NCBI GenBank assembly: GCA_947466165.1
Contig: CANIDW010000061.1
Span: forward strand, 1-7,886
Source of the DNA: Comamonadaceae bacterium
Lineage (GTDB): Bacteria; Pseudomonadota; Gammaproteobacteria; Burkholderiales; Burkholderiaceae_C
Length of the DNA: 7,886 bases
Reading direction: 5' to 3'
Position numbers and translations under genes: made by a program. This document shows, piece by piece, positions 1 to 6,788 of the stretch; the stretch's first letter is position 1, and each line of letters begins with the position of its first letter. A model generated the notes under the pieces. That model was not told the DNA's origin, ran no database searches, and saw nothing but the letters and a program-made list of their open reading frames with translations.

Positions 1-517
1 CATTGAAAGCCGGGTTCTTTTTGGCCAGGTGGTTGGCGAACTTGGCCAGGGTCTTGGTCGGGCCTATGCCGGCGCACACCGGCAGCCCGGTCCATTGGCG
101 GATGCGCTCGCGCATGCACCGGCCCATGGCGACGCCACCGCCGTAGTGCCGCAGCACGGACTCGATGCGTAAAAAGCTTTCGTCGATGCTGTAGACCTCG
201 ATGTCGGGCGCAAAGTCGCGCAGGATGCTGACGACGCGGTTGCTCATGTCCCCGTACAGCGTGTAATTGGAAGACAGCGCCAGAATGCCGTGCTCGGCGG
301 CCAGCGCTTTCATCTTGAACCAGGGCGTGCCCATCTTCACGCCCAGGGCCTTGACCTCGGCGCTGCGGGCGACCGCGCAGCCGTCGTTGTTGGACAGCAC
401 GACCATGGGCACGCCCGCCAGCCGGGGCTGAAAGACCCGCTCGCAACTGACATAAAAGTTATTGACATCGACCAGCGCGAACTGCGGCGCGACCGGCTCG
501 GGGGCGGCGGTGGGCAC
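1..517 (-). CDS. umuC: UmuC, catalytic subunit of DNA polymerase V (5' part only; gene continues past the left edge)
   Basis: Y-family translesion polymerase that, with cleaved UmuD, copies damaged DNA during the SOS response. The visible 172 residues cover the N-terminal palm and fingers. [17 protein letters not shown] (residues 13-29) carries the first catalytic aspartate, D17, and YSIDES (109-114) carries D112 and E113; these match D6, D101 and E102 of E. coli UmuC with a constant offset of 11. The family motifs [15 protein letters not shown] and KTLAKFANH are also present. No in-frame ATG precedes the conserved core, so I chose the GTG at 517, two nucleotides after the umuD stop; this adds about 11 residues relative to E. 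coli. A purine stretch (cgggg) precedes it and translation is probably coupled to umuD. The reading frame is open to the window edge. Family assignment is very secure; the exact start is less so. Confidence 0.95.
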   Translation of the reverse strand, partial: MPTAAPEPVAPQFALVDVNNFYVSCERVFQPRLAGVPMVVLSNNDGCAVARSAEVKALGVKMGTPWFKMKALAAEHGILALSSNYTLYGDMSNRVVSILRDFAPDIEVYSIDESFLRIESVLRHYGGGVAMGRCMRERIRQWTGLPVCAGIGPTKTLAKFANHLAKKNPAFN

Positions 518-519
518 GC

Positions 520-1008
520 TCAGCCCCGCGTGGTGAGGCGCCTGACCACACCCACCACCACACCCCAGATTTCCAGCTCGGCGCCTTCGGCAAAAGTGAT
601 GGGCGTGTAGGCCGGGTTTTCGGGCCACAGCTCGGGCTGGCCTTGCCGGTAGCGCAAGCGCTTGATGGTGTATTCACCGTTGACCACGGCCACCACAATG
701 TCGCCGGCCTGCGGCGTGAGCGAGCGGTCGACCACCACCTTGTCTTCGTGGTGAATGCCGGCGCGGTTCATGGAGTCGCCCTTGACGGTGAACATGAAGG
801 TGGCCGGCTTGTTGCGCACCAGGTAGTCGTTGAGGTTGAGCGCTTCTTCGGTGTAGTCGGCCGCCGGCGAGGGAAAGCCGGCCGACAGGCGGTGGCTGAT
901 CAGCCGCAGCTGCGCGCCCGGCAGGCCCGCCGGCACAGGCAGAAAAAACTGCGCCAAGCCGGGCTCAGTGCGGGCGGGGGGACGGGTTTCAGGGGGGGAG
1001 GAAAGCAT
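520..1008 (-). CDS. umuD: UmuD, self-cleaving accessory subunit of DNA polymerase V
   Basis: SOS mutagenesis protein of the LexA/UmuD S24 peptidase family. RecA-stimulated self-cleavage gives UmuD', which joins UmuC as polymerase V. The protein has 162 residues against 139 in E. coli. The cleavage region [11 protein letters not shown] places the scissile bond at A43-G44, where E. coli has Cys-Gly. The catalytic pair is S79 (in KGDSM) and K116 (in EYTIKRL), 37 residues apart exactly as S60/K97 in E. coli. The arm before the cleavage site is about 19 residues longer than in E. coli and proline-rich. The ATG at 1008 is the only in-frame Met before the core; GTG at 936 (codon 25) is an alternative. 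No Shine-Dalgarno is visible before 1008, which lies only a few bases past the expected transcription start, so the message may be leaderless. It is followed directly by umuC. The LexA box upstream makes it DNA-damage inducible. Confidence 0.95.
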   Translation of the reverse strand: MLSSPPETRPPARTEPGLAQFFLPVPAGLPGAQLRLISHRLSAGFPSPAADYTEEALNLNDYLVRNKPATFMFTVKGDSMNRAGIHHEDKVVVDRSLTPQAGDIVVAVVNGEYTIKRLRYRQGQPELWPENPAYTPITFAEGAELEIWGVVVGVVRRLTTRG

Positions 1009-1016
1009 GTGAAAAG

Positions 1017-1036
1017 TACTGTATAAAAAAACAGTT
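1017..1036 (-). promoter_or_regulatory. LexA operator (SOS box) of umuDC
   Basis: The plus strand reads TACTGTATAAAAAAACAGTT, a CTGT-N8-ACAG LexA palindrome. From memory it differs at only two of 20 positions from the E. coli umuDC SOS box. It covers the -10 element of the umuDC promoter and ends 8 nt before the umuD ATG, so bound LexA would directly block RNA polymerase. The run of seven T on the minus strand belongs to this box and is not a terminator. Confidence 0.95.
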
Positions 1037-1049
1037 TACATGTTTTCAA
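1020..1049 (-). promoter_or_regulatory. Sigma-70 promoter of umuDC
   Basis: On the minus strand TTGAAA (1049-1044) is a good -35 element and TATACA (1025-1020) a fair -10, separated by 18 nt. Transcription would start near 1013, giving a leader of only about five bases before the ATG at 1008. The -10 and most of the spacer lie in the LexA box. The hexamers are seen directly; the start point is inferred from normal spacing. Confidence 0.7.
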
Positions 1050-1125
1050 CGCTTGACGCGCGGAGCTAAGGGCTACCGGCTAGCGGGGAAAGGTCTGCCG
1101 TGTAGGCGCCCACATGGCGAAGGTC

Positions 1126-1947
1126 TCAGAACCCGAAAGCCACCGCCGGGTTGTCCACGAGGATGGCCTTGCGCGTAGCCGCGTCGGGGGCCCACTCGGA
1201 CAGCAACTCGAGCAACGCGGCATTGGAGGGCGGCGGCACGCGGTTGGGATGGGGCCAGTTACTGGCCCAGAGGCAGCGGTCGGGGTGGGCACGCACCAGG
1301 GCCCGGGACAACGCGGACACATCTTCGTACCCCGGGGGGCCAAGCTTCGAGGTTTCGTACGGTGCAGACAGCTTGATCCAGCGACCTTCTCGCTCGAGCA
1401 CACGCAGCAGCGCCAGGAACGCCGGATCGTCTGGCGCCACAGGCTCAAGGAATTTACCGTTGTGGTCTATGACCACCTTGGAGGGCAAACGCTCAATGAC
1501 CGCTCTGCGCTGGGGAAAATCGCGCCCGTCCAATTGCAGGTTGATGGCCCATCCCAGCGGCGCAATGCGGGCAGACATGGCTTCGATCGAGTCCCACGAC
1601 ACCAGACCGCCGGCGTTGGGAATTGTCATGTAGCGCACGCCCCGCACGCCTGCTGCGTGCAGGCGCTCGAGCTGTACATCGGTCGCGTCGGGGCTGACGA
1701 TCGCCACCCCCCGCGCCGAGTCACCCAACTGGCCGATTGCATCGAGCATGCAGTCATTGTCAAAGCCGTAGGCGGTGGCCTGGACCAGCACGACACGCTC
1801 CAGACCGAGCTGCGCCTGAACCTGCCGGTAGGCCGACAGGGGACCTTTGGGCGGCGCGAAGGTTGCGCTGGCCGCAAGCGGGAAACGGTCTTCGTAAACG
1901 TGCACGTGGCAGTCGCACACGCCGCGGGGCAGCGAGTTCAGGGTCAT
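1126..1947 (-). CDS. Amidohydrolase-superfamily TIM-barrel hydrolase, COG3618 / LigI-like lactonase
   Basis: A 273-residue cytoplasmic protein of the Amidohydro-rel (COG3618) family, which includes 2-pyrone-4,6-dicarboxylate lactonase (LigI), sugar lactonases and galactarolactone isomerase. The first-strand motif CDCHVHVYED has the HxH pair H14/H16. GVRYM (103-107) supplies an Arg typical of carboxylate binding in LigI-like enzymes, VIDHNGKF (159-166) supplies H162, and WIKLSAPY (190-197) follows. The last barrel motif is WASNWPHPN, so position 230 is Asn where LigI and classical members have the catalytic Asp. The protein is slightly shorter than LigI (about 290 residues) but complete at both ends. 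Its ATG overlaps the dehydrogenase stop as ATGA (1944-1947), so it is the last gene of the operon. The likely role is opening or isomerising a lactone of the transported acid; the substrate is unknown. No T-rich terminator hairpin is visible in the 76 bases between its stop and the umuDC -35 (1050-1125). Confidence 0.85.
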   Translation of the reverse strand: MTLNSLPRGVCDCHVHVYEDRFPLAASATFAPPKGPLSAYRQVQAQLGLERVVLVQATAYGFDNDCMLDAIGQLGDSARGVAIVSPDATDVQLERLHAAGVRGVRYMTIPNAGGLVSWDSIEAMSARIAPLGWAINLQLDGRDFPQRRAVIERLPSKVVIDHNGKFLEPVAPDDPAFLALLRVLEREGRWIKLSAPYETSKLGPPGYEDVSALSRALVRAHPDRCLWASNWPHPNRVPPPSNAALLELLSEWAPDAATRKAILVDNPAVAFGF

Positions 1948-2960
1948 GGTTTGCCTGGGTTCAGAGGGAAGCGAGCTTGCAGGCGCCGTGCATGCTCAGC
2001 ATTGACAGCACCCGGCGGAATCTGCCCCCGGACAATAGCGGTCACCTGAGCGACCGTCTCCAGCGACTGGTGCTCGATAGAGGACGGCGTGAGGCCGCCG
2101 ATATGGGGCGTCGCGCGCAGGCGCGGGTGCCGCGCTAAATCGGGGCTGGGCATCTGGTCTGGTGCGCGCCCGACATCCAGCGCGCAGCCGGCGATCTGGC
2201 CGGCATCCAGCGCCCGTAACAGGGCGGCCTCGTCGACCAGATTGCCGCGTGAAGCATTGATGAAATAGGCTGTCGGCTGCATCGCTGCGAAGGCAGCATC
2301 GTTCATGAGATTTTCGGTTTGGGGCGTGGCGGCGGCCAGGCACACCACGAAATCGGACTGCGCCAGCAGCTCAGCCATCGAGACCTCCCGTAAGTCGGGG
2401 TTCTGGACTTTGACGAACGGGTCCGCCACACAAACCCGCATGCCGAAGGCCAGTGCCAGATCCGTCAGGTAGCGGGCGATCTGGCCGAAGCCGATGATGC
2501 CCAAGGTGGCACCCCGCAGCTCGCGCCCCACCATCACCCGGGGGGGCAGGCCCGCCTGGTATTGCGCCACCGCGGGACTGATGTGACGGCCAAGGTCGAC
2601 CATCATGCCGACGATCCATTCGGAAACCGAGACCATGAAGCCGGCGCTGGCCTGCGTGACCAGAATGCCGTGCGCGCTGGCCGCTGGCACGTCAATGTTG
2701 CGGATGTCCACCGCGCAGCGGCAAAAGGCCACCAGGTTCGGCAGGCCCGCCAGCAGCCCGGCACCACCTTCGACACGCCGGTCGCTGACGATGATGTCGC
2801 AGTCCTGCGCAGCGGCCACCAGCGTCTCGACGGTGAAAGGCTCTTCGTCCAAGGCGCATCGCACCTTGGCGACAGCCTGCAGCGCGGCAAGTGCGCGCGG
2901 ACCGTAGTAATTGGCCAGCACGCTGGGGCTGTGGGTCAGGAAAACGGTGGGGTCGGACAT
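1944..2960 (-). CDS. D-isomer-specific 2-hydroxyacid dehydrogenase, NAD-dependent
   Basis: A 338-residue member of the D-2-hydroxyacid dehydrogenase family (glycerate, phosphoglycerate and glyoxylate/hydroxypyruvate reductase relatives), interconverting a 2-hydroxy acid and a 2-oxo acid in the cytoplasm. The Rossmann motif is GFGQIA (157-162), with Ala where Gly is usual. D180 in CVADPF, at the end of beta-2, favours NAD over NADP. The substrate Arg is R238 (in NASRGNLVDE) and the catalytic His is H286 (in TPHIGG). The usual catalytic Glu of the DVFExEP segment is missing: the sequence is LDVGRAPDQMP, and only D268 lies at the normal 18-residue distance from the His. I chose the ATG at 2960, overlapping the lacI stop as TGATG, with AAGG upstream. 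The GTG at 2963 directly before it is equally in frame and would add one residue. Cotranscribed with its neighbours; probably acts on the product or precursor of the adjacent lactonase. Close orthologues may share the odd loop. Confidence 0.9.
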   Translation of the reverse strand: MSDPTVFLTHSPSVLANYYGPRALAALQAVAKVRCALDEEPFTVETLVAAAQDCDIIVSDRRVEGGAGLLAGLPNLVAFCRCAVDIRNIDVPAASAHGILVTQASAGFMVSVSEWIVGMMVDLGRHISPAVAQYQAGLPPRVMVGRELRGATLGIIGFGQIARYLTDLALAFGMRVCVADPFVKVQNPDLREVSMAELLAQSDFVVCLAAATPQTENLMNDAAFAAMQPTAYFINASRGNLVDEAALLRALDAGQIAGCALDVGRAPDQMPSPDLARHPRLRATPHIGGLTPSSIEHQSLETVAQVTAIVRGQIPPGAVNAEHARRLQARFPLNPGKP

Positions 2961-4018
2961 CACGCGAGCCGCCTTACCGGCTGAGGGGGTGCAGCCACTG
3001 AATCGCGTTCAACCAGGTCGGGCTGGAAGATGAACTCACCGGGCTTGATGCCGGGGTCGGCCATGCGGCCGATGACCCGTTCAACCAGCTTGCACGCCAT
3101 CAAAGGCACGGGCAGGCGCACCGTCGTCAGGCCCGGGTTCATCAAGGCCGAGAGAAAGAGTCCATCCATGCCGACCAGCGACACGTCGGCAGGCACTGAC
3201 AAACCGGCATCACGAAAGCCCGCCATCAAGCCGAAGGCCATCAGGTCATTGACGGCCACGATGCCCGTCGGGCGGCGCGGGTCGGCGGCGATGCGAGCCG
3301 CCAGCATGCGCCCGACATCGGCCATCTCTGAGTCACCGTAGCCCGCTTGCATGCTGCCCTCTATCACGTGCGCGCTGTCAGCCAACCCTGCAGCCTGCGC
3401 TGCAGCCAGAAAGCCCCTGACCTTTTCACGGCGGCTCATGGTCTGGCCTGCAGCCGTGGCGAAAGCCAAGCGCCGGTGGCCGCGACTGATCAGGTGCTCA
3501 ACGGCCATGCGCGCAGCAGCGGCGTTATCGACCGTCACATGATCCAGTGCGGGGGAAGCGCCCGGCGTGGCAGGTCTGTCATAGCTGACAGCGACCAGCC
3601 CGCGCTGCACACACAGATCTAAGTGTTGTTCGTCGAGTTGCGAGGAAATCATGATGACCCCGCGTACCCCATGCGAAAAAAGATCGTCAAAAAACCCCGT
3701 CTCGATCTCCTTGCTGCGGTAAGTGTTGCCCAGCATCACGCGGTGGCCGTACTTCTGCTGGGCAACGGTCTCGATTTCGCGCGCGATATAGCCATACATG
3801 GGGTTGGCGATGCTGGGCACCAGCAGGCCAAGCATCGGGTTGTTCCCGGTCTTGAGCTGCTGCGCAGCGCGATTCGGACGGTAGTTCAGCGCCAGGATGG
3901 CTTTCTCCACACGCGCCAGCGTCGCACGCCCCATCCGGTCGGTGCGACCGTTGAGTACGTTGGAGACGGTGCTGGTGGAGACGCCCGCCTGCCTGGCAAC
4001 GTCCTGTATGGTGCTCAA
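2960..4018 (-). CDS. LacI/GalR-family transcriptional regulator of the TRAP operon
   Basis: A 352-residue repressor-type regulator. The N-terminal helix-turn-helix is textbook: STIQDVARQAGVSTSTVSNV (residues 2-21), with base-reading positions T15, S16 and N20. It is followed by the hinge helix YRPNRAAQQLKTG with the minor-groove Leu at L55. The periplasmic-binding-protein-like effector domain starts at MLGLLVPSI (62-70) and shows family marks SYDRP (145-149), VTVDNAAAA, AVNDLMAFG (255-263) and LVGMDG (281-286). The start codon must be TTG at 4018, because the next Met candidates lie beyond the recognition helix; AGGA lies about 10 nt upstream, spanning the end of dctM. The gene sits 7 nt after dctM and its stop overlaps the dehydrogenase start. 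Placement inside the operon, together with the operator before dctP, implies autoregulation. The effector is probably the imported acid or an intermediate; this is inferred. Confidence 0.95.
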   Translation of the reverse strand: MSTIQDVARQAGVSTSTVSNVLNGRTDRMGRATLARVEKAILALNYRPNRAAQQLKTGNNPMLGLLVPSIANPMYGYIAREIETVAQQKYGHRVMLGNTYRSKEIETGFFDDLFSHGVRGVIMISSQLDEQHLDLCVQRGLVAVSYDRPATPGASPALDHVTVDNAAAARMAVEHLISRGHRRLAFATAAGQTMSRREKVRGFLAAAQAAGLADSAHVIEGSMQAGYGDSEMADVGRMLAARIAADPRRPTGIVAVNDLMAFGLMAGFRDAGLSVPADVSLVGMDGLFLSALMNPGLTTVRLPVPLMACKLVERVIGRMADPGIKPGEFIFQPDLVERDSVAAPPQPVRRLA

Positions 4019-4025
4019 GGCGACG

Positions 4026-5315
4026 CTATCCTAAAAAGTAACGCGGGATCCAGGAGGCCAGGCCCGGAATAAAGATGACCAGCAGCAGCACCAGGACCTC
4101 GGCCAGCATGAACCACCAGACGTGGCGGTTCACTTCGGCATAGGTGGTCTGCGCAATGCTGGTTGTGACAAACAGCAATGGCGCGGTCGGCGGCGAAACG
4201 GCACCGATTTGATTGCACATCACCATCACCAAACCCATCTGGAACGGATCGATGCCATAGACCTTGCTGATCTGGATCGCCGCAGGCGCAAACACCAGCA
4301 GCACCGCCAGCGAGTCAACAAAAGTGCCCAGGACGATCATCACTGTCGCCATGAGCAGCAGCACGATGGTGGGGTCCTGCGAGAACGATGTCACAAATTT
4401 CACAGCGCCCTGATTGAACTCAAGGTAGCCCAGCAACCAGCCGGACGCACCGGCTACGGCAATCACGCCGGAGACCATCGTGGTCATGGTGGCGGCGTCG
4501 AGCAAGATGCCGGGCAGATCGCGCAGCTTGATCTTGCGATAAAACCCCATACCCAGCACCAGCGCGTAAAGGCAGGCCACGGCGCCGGCCTCGGTGGCCG
4601 TGAATACGCCGCCAAGGATGCCCCCAACAATGATCACCGGCCCAAGCAGTGCCGGCCACACCTGGAGCAAGGACTTGCCCACTGCGCTCCACTCGAATTT
4701 GCTGTGGATCACCCGCAGCTCAGGGTAGTCGGGGTGGTAGGTGTAGATCTTGATGGTGGCCATCAGAAAAAGACCGACCAGGATGCCAGGGATGATGCCG
4801 CCCAGGAACAAGCCGCCAATTGAAACCTGCGCTATCGAGCCATACACCACCATCACCATGCTGGGCGGGATGATGGCGCCGATAGTGCCAGCGGTCGCAA
4901 TAAGTGCCGCTGCAAAGCCAGGCTTGTAGCCGGACTTCTTCATGGTGGGTATGGCAATAGCCGAAATAGCGGCAGCGTCTGCGGTGCTGGAACCGGAAAT
5001 CCCTGCGAAGATCATGCTAGCGACTACCGATGCATGCGCCAAACCTGCCCGCCAGTGGCCAACCAATACGCGTGAAAAATCGACCAGTTGCTGGCTCATG
5101 CCGCTAGCAGACATCAGACCGCCGGCCAAAATAAAATAAGGCAGTGCCAGCAGCGTGAATGAATCGAGCTGCGCAAACATCTTCTGCGCAAACAAAGGCA
5201 GTACCAGATCGGGCACAGCTGCCACACCAACATAGCCCACCAAAGCGATCGACAAGAGGATGGGCACGCCGGCAATCATCGTGCCGAGCATGAGGGCGAA
5301 TAGAAACCAGATCAT
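4026..5315 (-). CDS. dctM: TRAP transporter large membrane subunit (DctM family)
   Basis: A 429-residue polytopic inner-membrane protein, the ion-coupled translocating subunit of a tripartite ATP-independent periplasmic transporter, usually sodium-driven. Hydrophobic segments run from residue 3 to 427, consistent with about 11-12 helices. Family signatures are present: LLALPYFILAGGLM (55-68), AGISGSSTADAAAISAIAIP (104-123), GAIIPPSMVMVVYG (146-159) and NQIGAVSPPTAPLLFVT (368-384). Length is normal. The reading frame stays open upstream to 5513, but the correct start is the ATG at 5315: it begins the conserved MIWFLFALML helix, has GGAGG five bases before it, and overlaps the dctQ stop as ATGA. 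It works with the dctQ and dctP products. The TAG stop at 4026 is followed after 7 nt by the regulator gene. Confidence 0.95.
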   Translation of the reverse strand: MIWFLFALMLGTMIAGVPILLSIALVGYVGVAAVPDLVLPLFAQKMFAQLDSFTLLALPYFILAGGLMSASGMSQQLVDFSRVLVGHWRAGLAHASVVASMIFAGISGSSTADAAAISAIAIPTMKKSGYKPGFAAALIATAGTIGAIIPPSMVMVVYGSIAQVSIGGLFLGGIIPGILVGLFLMATIKIYTYHPDYPELRVIHSKFEWSAVGKSLLQVWPALLGPVIIVGGILGGVFTATEAGAVACLYALVLGMGFYRKIKLRDLPGILLDAATMTTMVSGVIAVAGASGWLLGYLEFNQGAVKFVTSFSQDPTIVLLLMATVMIVLGTFVDSLAVLLVFAPAAIQISKVYGIDPFQMGLVMVMCNQIGAVSPPTAPLLFVTTSIAQTTYAEVNRHVWWFMLAEVLVLLLVIFIPGLASWIPRYFLG

Positions 5316-5779
5316 GCAGGCCTCCAAAAAATTGCCGCCAAGCGACGCACTGCGACCAGCGTCAGGTAGGCTCCGCCCACCACCATGGCACCGTAGGGCC
5401 AACTCATCGGCATCTCCAGGCCGGGCGACTCCTGCATGTGCGCGATGCTCGCAACCATCCAGCCAAGTACGGTTAGCGACACACCAAAGGCGGCCCACAG
5501 CAGCTCGACGCAAACGTCAAACACCAAACGCGCGCGCGCTGGCAGCATATCGCAGTAGGTCTCAATGTACAGGTGAGAGCCGCGCCGCAGCGCAATAGGA
5601 ATGCCCAGAAACACGATCCAGATATGACCAAAGATCTGCGCCTCCTCGCTCCAACTGAGCGAGGAATTGATCACAAAGCGGTTACCGACCTGAATGAGCG
5701 CGATCATCAAAATGACCGCGAAGAAAGCGGCGACCAGCCACTCAACCCCGCGGTCAAGCACTTCAAAGAAGCGCTGCAT
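5312..5779 (-). CDS. dctQ: TRAP transporter small membrane subunit (DctQ family)
   Basis: A 155-residue inner-membrane protein with four hydrophobic segments (about residues 13-35, 48-66, 84-112 and 127-151). The family hallmark SLSWSEEAQIFGHIWIVFLG (40-59) is followed by ALRRGSHLYIE (63-73), matching the usual SWSEEL and RRGAHI motifs of DctQ proteins. The small subunit binds the large one and is needed for assembly and docking of the loaded binding protein. I chose the ATG at 5779, which overlaps the dctP stop as TGATG; the GTG at 5782 immediately before is also in frame. No clear Shine-Dalgarno is visible, so translation is probably coupled to dctP. It overlaps dctM by 4 nt. Sequence divergence is normal for this poorly conserved family; identification rests on the motifs plus position between dctP and dctM. 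Confidence 0.93.
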   Translation of the reverse strand: MQRFFEVLDRGVEWLVAAFFAVILMIALIQVGNRFVINSSLSWSEEAQIFGHIWIVFLGIPIALRRGSHLYIETYCDMLPARARLVFDVCVELLWAAFGVSLTVLGWMVASIAHMQESPGLEMPMSWPYGAMVVGGAYLTLVAVRRLAAIFWRPA

Positions 5780-6771
5780 CACTGCGCACGAATTTGCTTG
5801 AGCAGCGACTCTGCACCAAACTCTTTAGCCAACTCGTCCTGCGCCGGCAGCGCGGCTGCCTGCAGTGGGGTGAGGTCAATCTCATTGACCTTCATACCGA
5901 GCTTTTTAACGGCGGCAAGCGACTCTGCTTCGCGCACAGAAGCCAAGCCCCTCACCTTCTGGCCGGCAGTTTCTGCGGCTTTGGTAACCACAGCTTGCTC
6001 GGCCGGGCTCAGCTTGCGCCATTCAGACATAGACAAAGCCAGCACCACTGGATCCATCAGGTGCCGTGTCATGGCGATGCAGCACGAAACTTCGTTGAGT
6101 TTGAACGACAGCGTGGTGGCTGCAGTGTGCTCGAAGCCGTCAAGAACACCGCCTTGCAGTGATGTGTAGATCTCGCCGAAATTCATCGGCGTGGCGTTGG
6201 CGCCCATGGCATTGATCGCAGAGACGAACACCTTGGTCGGGATGGTGCGGATCTTCAGGCCCTTGAGGTCCGAAGCCTGCTTGACTTCTTTCTTGGCGGT
6301 GACCACGTTGCGGTAGCCCCAGCTCACGCCCCAGCTGAGCACCTTGAAGCCACCTTTTTCCATGTCAGCCGAAAGCTCCTTGCCCACGGGGCCATCAAGG
6401 ACCTTCAGCGCATGGTCATAGCTCTTCCAGAGGAACGGCAAACCCAGCACGCCGACACGCTTGACGAAGGAGGCGTATTCCGCCGCGCCGCCTGTGGTGC
6501 CTGCCGCGCCGGACCCCAGACGCATGGCTTCGATGACCTCGCGGGACTGGCCCAACTGACTGTTGGGGAATACCTTCACTTCCAGGCTCGGCGATGCGGC
6601 ATTCACGAGGTTTGCAAATTCGGTGGCCAGCATCGTGTTGTCCACCCCCAGATCGGCGGGGCCGGCCGTGTGGATGCGAAGCAGGCGCTTGGCGGGTGCC
6701 TGCGAGGCGGCTGGCAGTACAAAACTCACCAAAAAGGCCAGTGCAAAGACGGTACGTATCAAACGGTTCAT
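5779..6771 (-). CDS. dctP: TRAP transporter periplasmic substrate-binding protein (DctP family)
   Basis: A 330-residue exported solute receptor that captures the substrate in the periplasm and delivers it to DctQM. The signal peptide is clear: MNRLIRT, a hydrophobic core to about residue 20, then a likely cleavage after AASQA (25). Binding-site marks include WGYRNVV (R154) and GLKIRTIPTK (R175), the two arginines that in DctP proteins contact and clamp the ligand carboxylate. ANATPMNFGEIYTSLQGGVLDGFEH follows the usual order, but the pocket Asn of the common DGQENP motif is replaced here (DGFEHT, E214-H215). An adjacent cysteine pair, C230-C231, is unusual for an exported protein. The ATG at 6771 has GGAG 7 nt upstream. 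This is the first gene of the operon, directly downstream of the LacI-type operator, so it should be the most strongly regulated and expressed. The substrate is an organic acid, most likely a sugar acid; the sequence does not say which. Confidence 0.95.
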   Translation of the reverse strand: MNRLIRTVFALAFLVSFVLPAASQAPAKRLLRIHTAGPADLGVDNTMLATEFANLVNAASPSLEVKVFPNSQLGQSREVIEAMRLGSGAAGTTGGAAEYASFVKRVGVLGLPFLWKSYDHALKVLDGPVGKELSADMEKGGFKVLSWGVSWGYRNVVTAKKEVKQASDLKGLKIRTIPTKVFVSAINAMGANATPMNFGEIYTSLQGGVLDGFEHTAATTLSFKLNEVSCCIAMTRHLMDPVVLALSMSEWRKLSPAEQAVVTKAAETAGQKVRGLASVREAESLAAVKKLGMKVNEIDLTPLQAAALPAQDELAKEFGAESLLKQIRAQ

Positions 6772-6788
6772 GTCAGTCTCCAGTTGTT

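Noticed and set aside
1023..1034. T-tract before umuD as an intrinsic terminator
   Set aside because: It is the A/T core of the LexA box and has no preceding GC stem.
1065..1085. Possible hairpin GCTA...TAGC after the hydrolase gene as a terminator
   Set aside because: The stem is only four base pairs and no T run follows.
1114..2049. Long plus-strand open frame opposite the hydrolase gene
   Set aside because: Low-complexity Arg/Gly/His-rich translation with no domain; it is the antisense shadow of a well-supported minus-strand gene in GC-rich DNA.
4122..4823. Plus-strand open frame of 233 codons opposite dctM
   Set aside because: His/Gln/Asp-rich translation typical of the complement of a membrane-protein gene; no start signal or recognisable motif.
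5316..5513. N-terminal extension of dctM
   Set aside because: The frame is open but the extension is an out-of-frame reading of dctQ. The ATG at 5315 has a GGAGG site and begins the conserved first helix.
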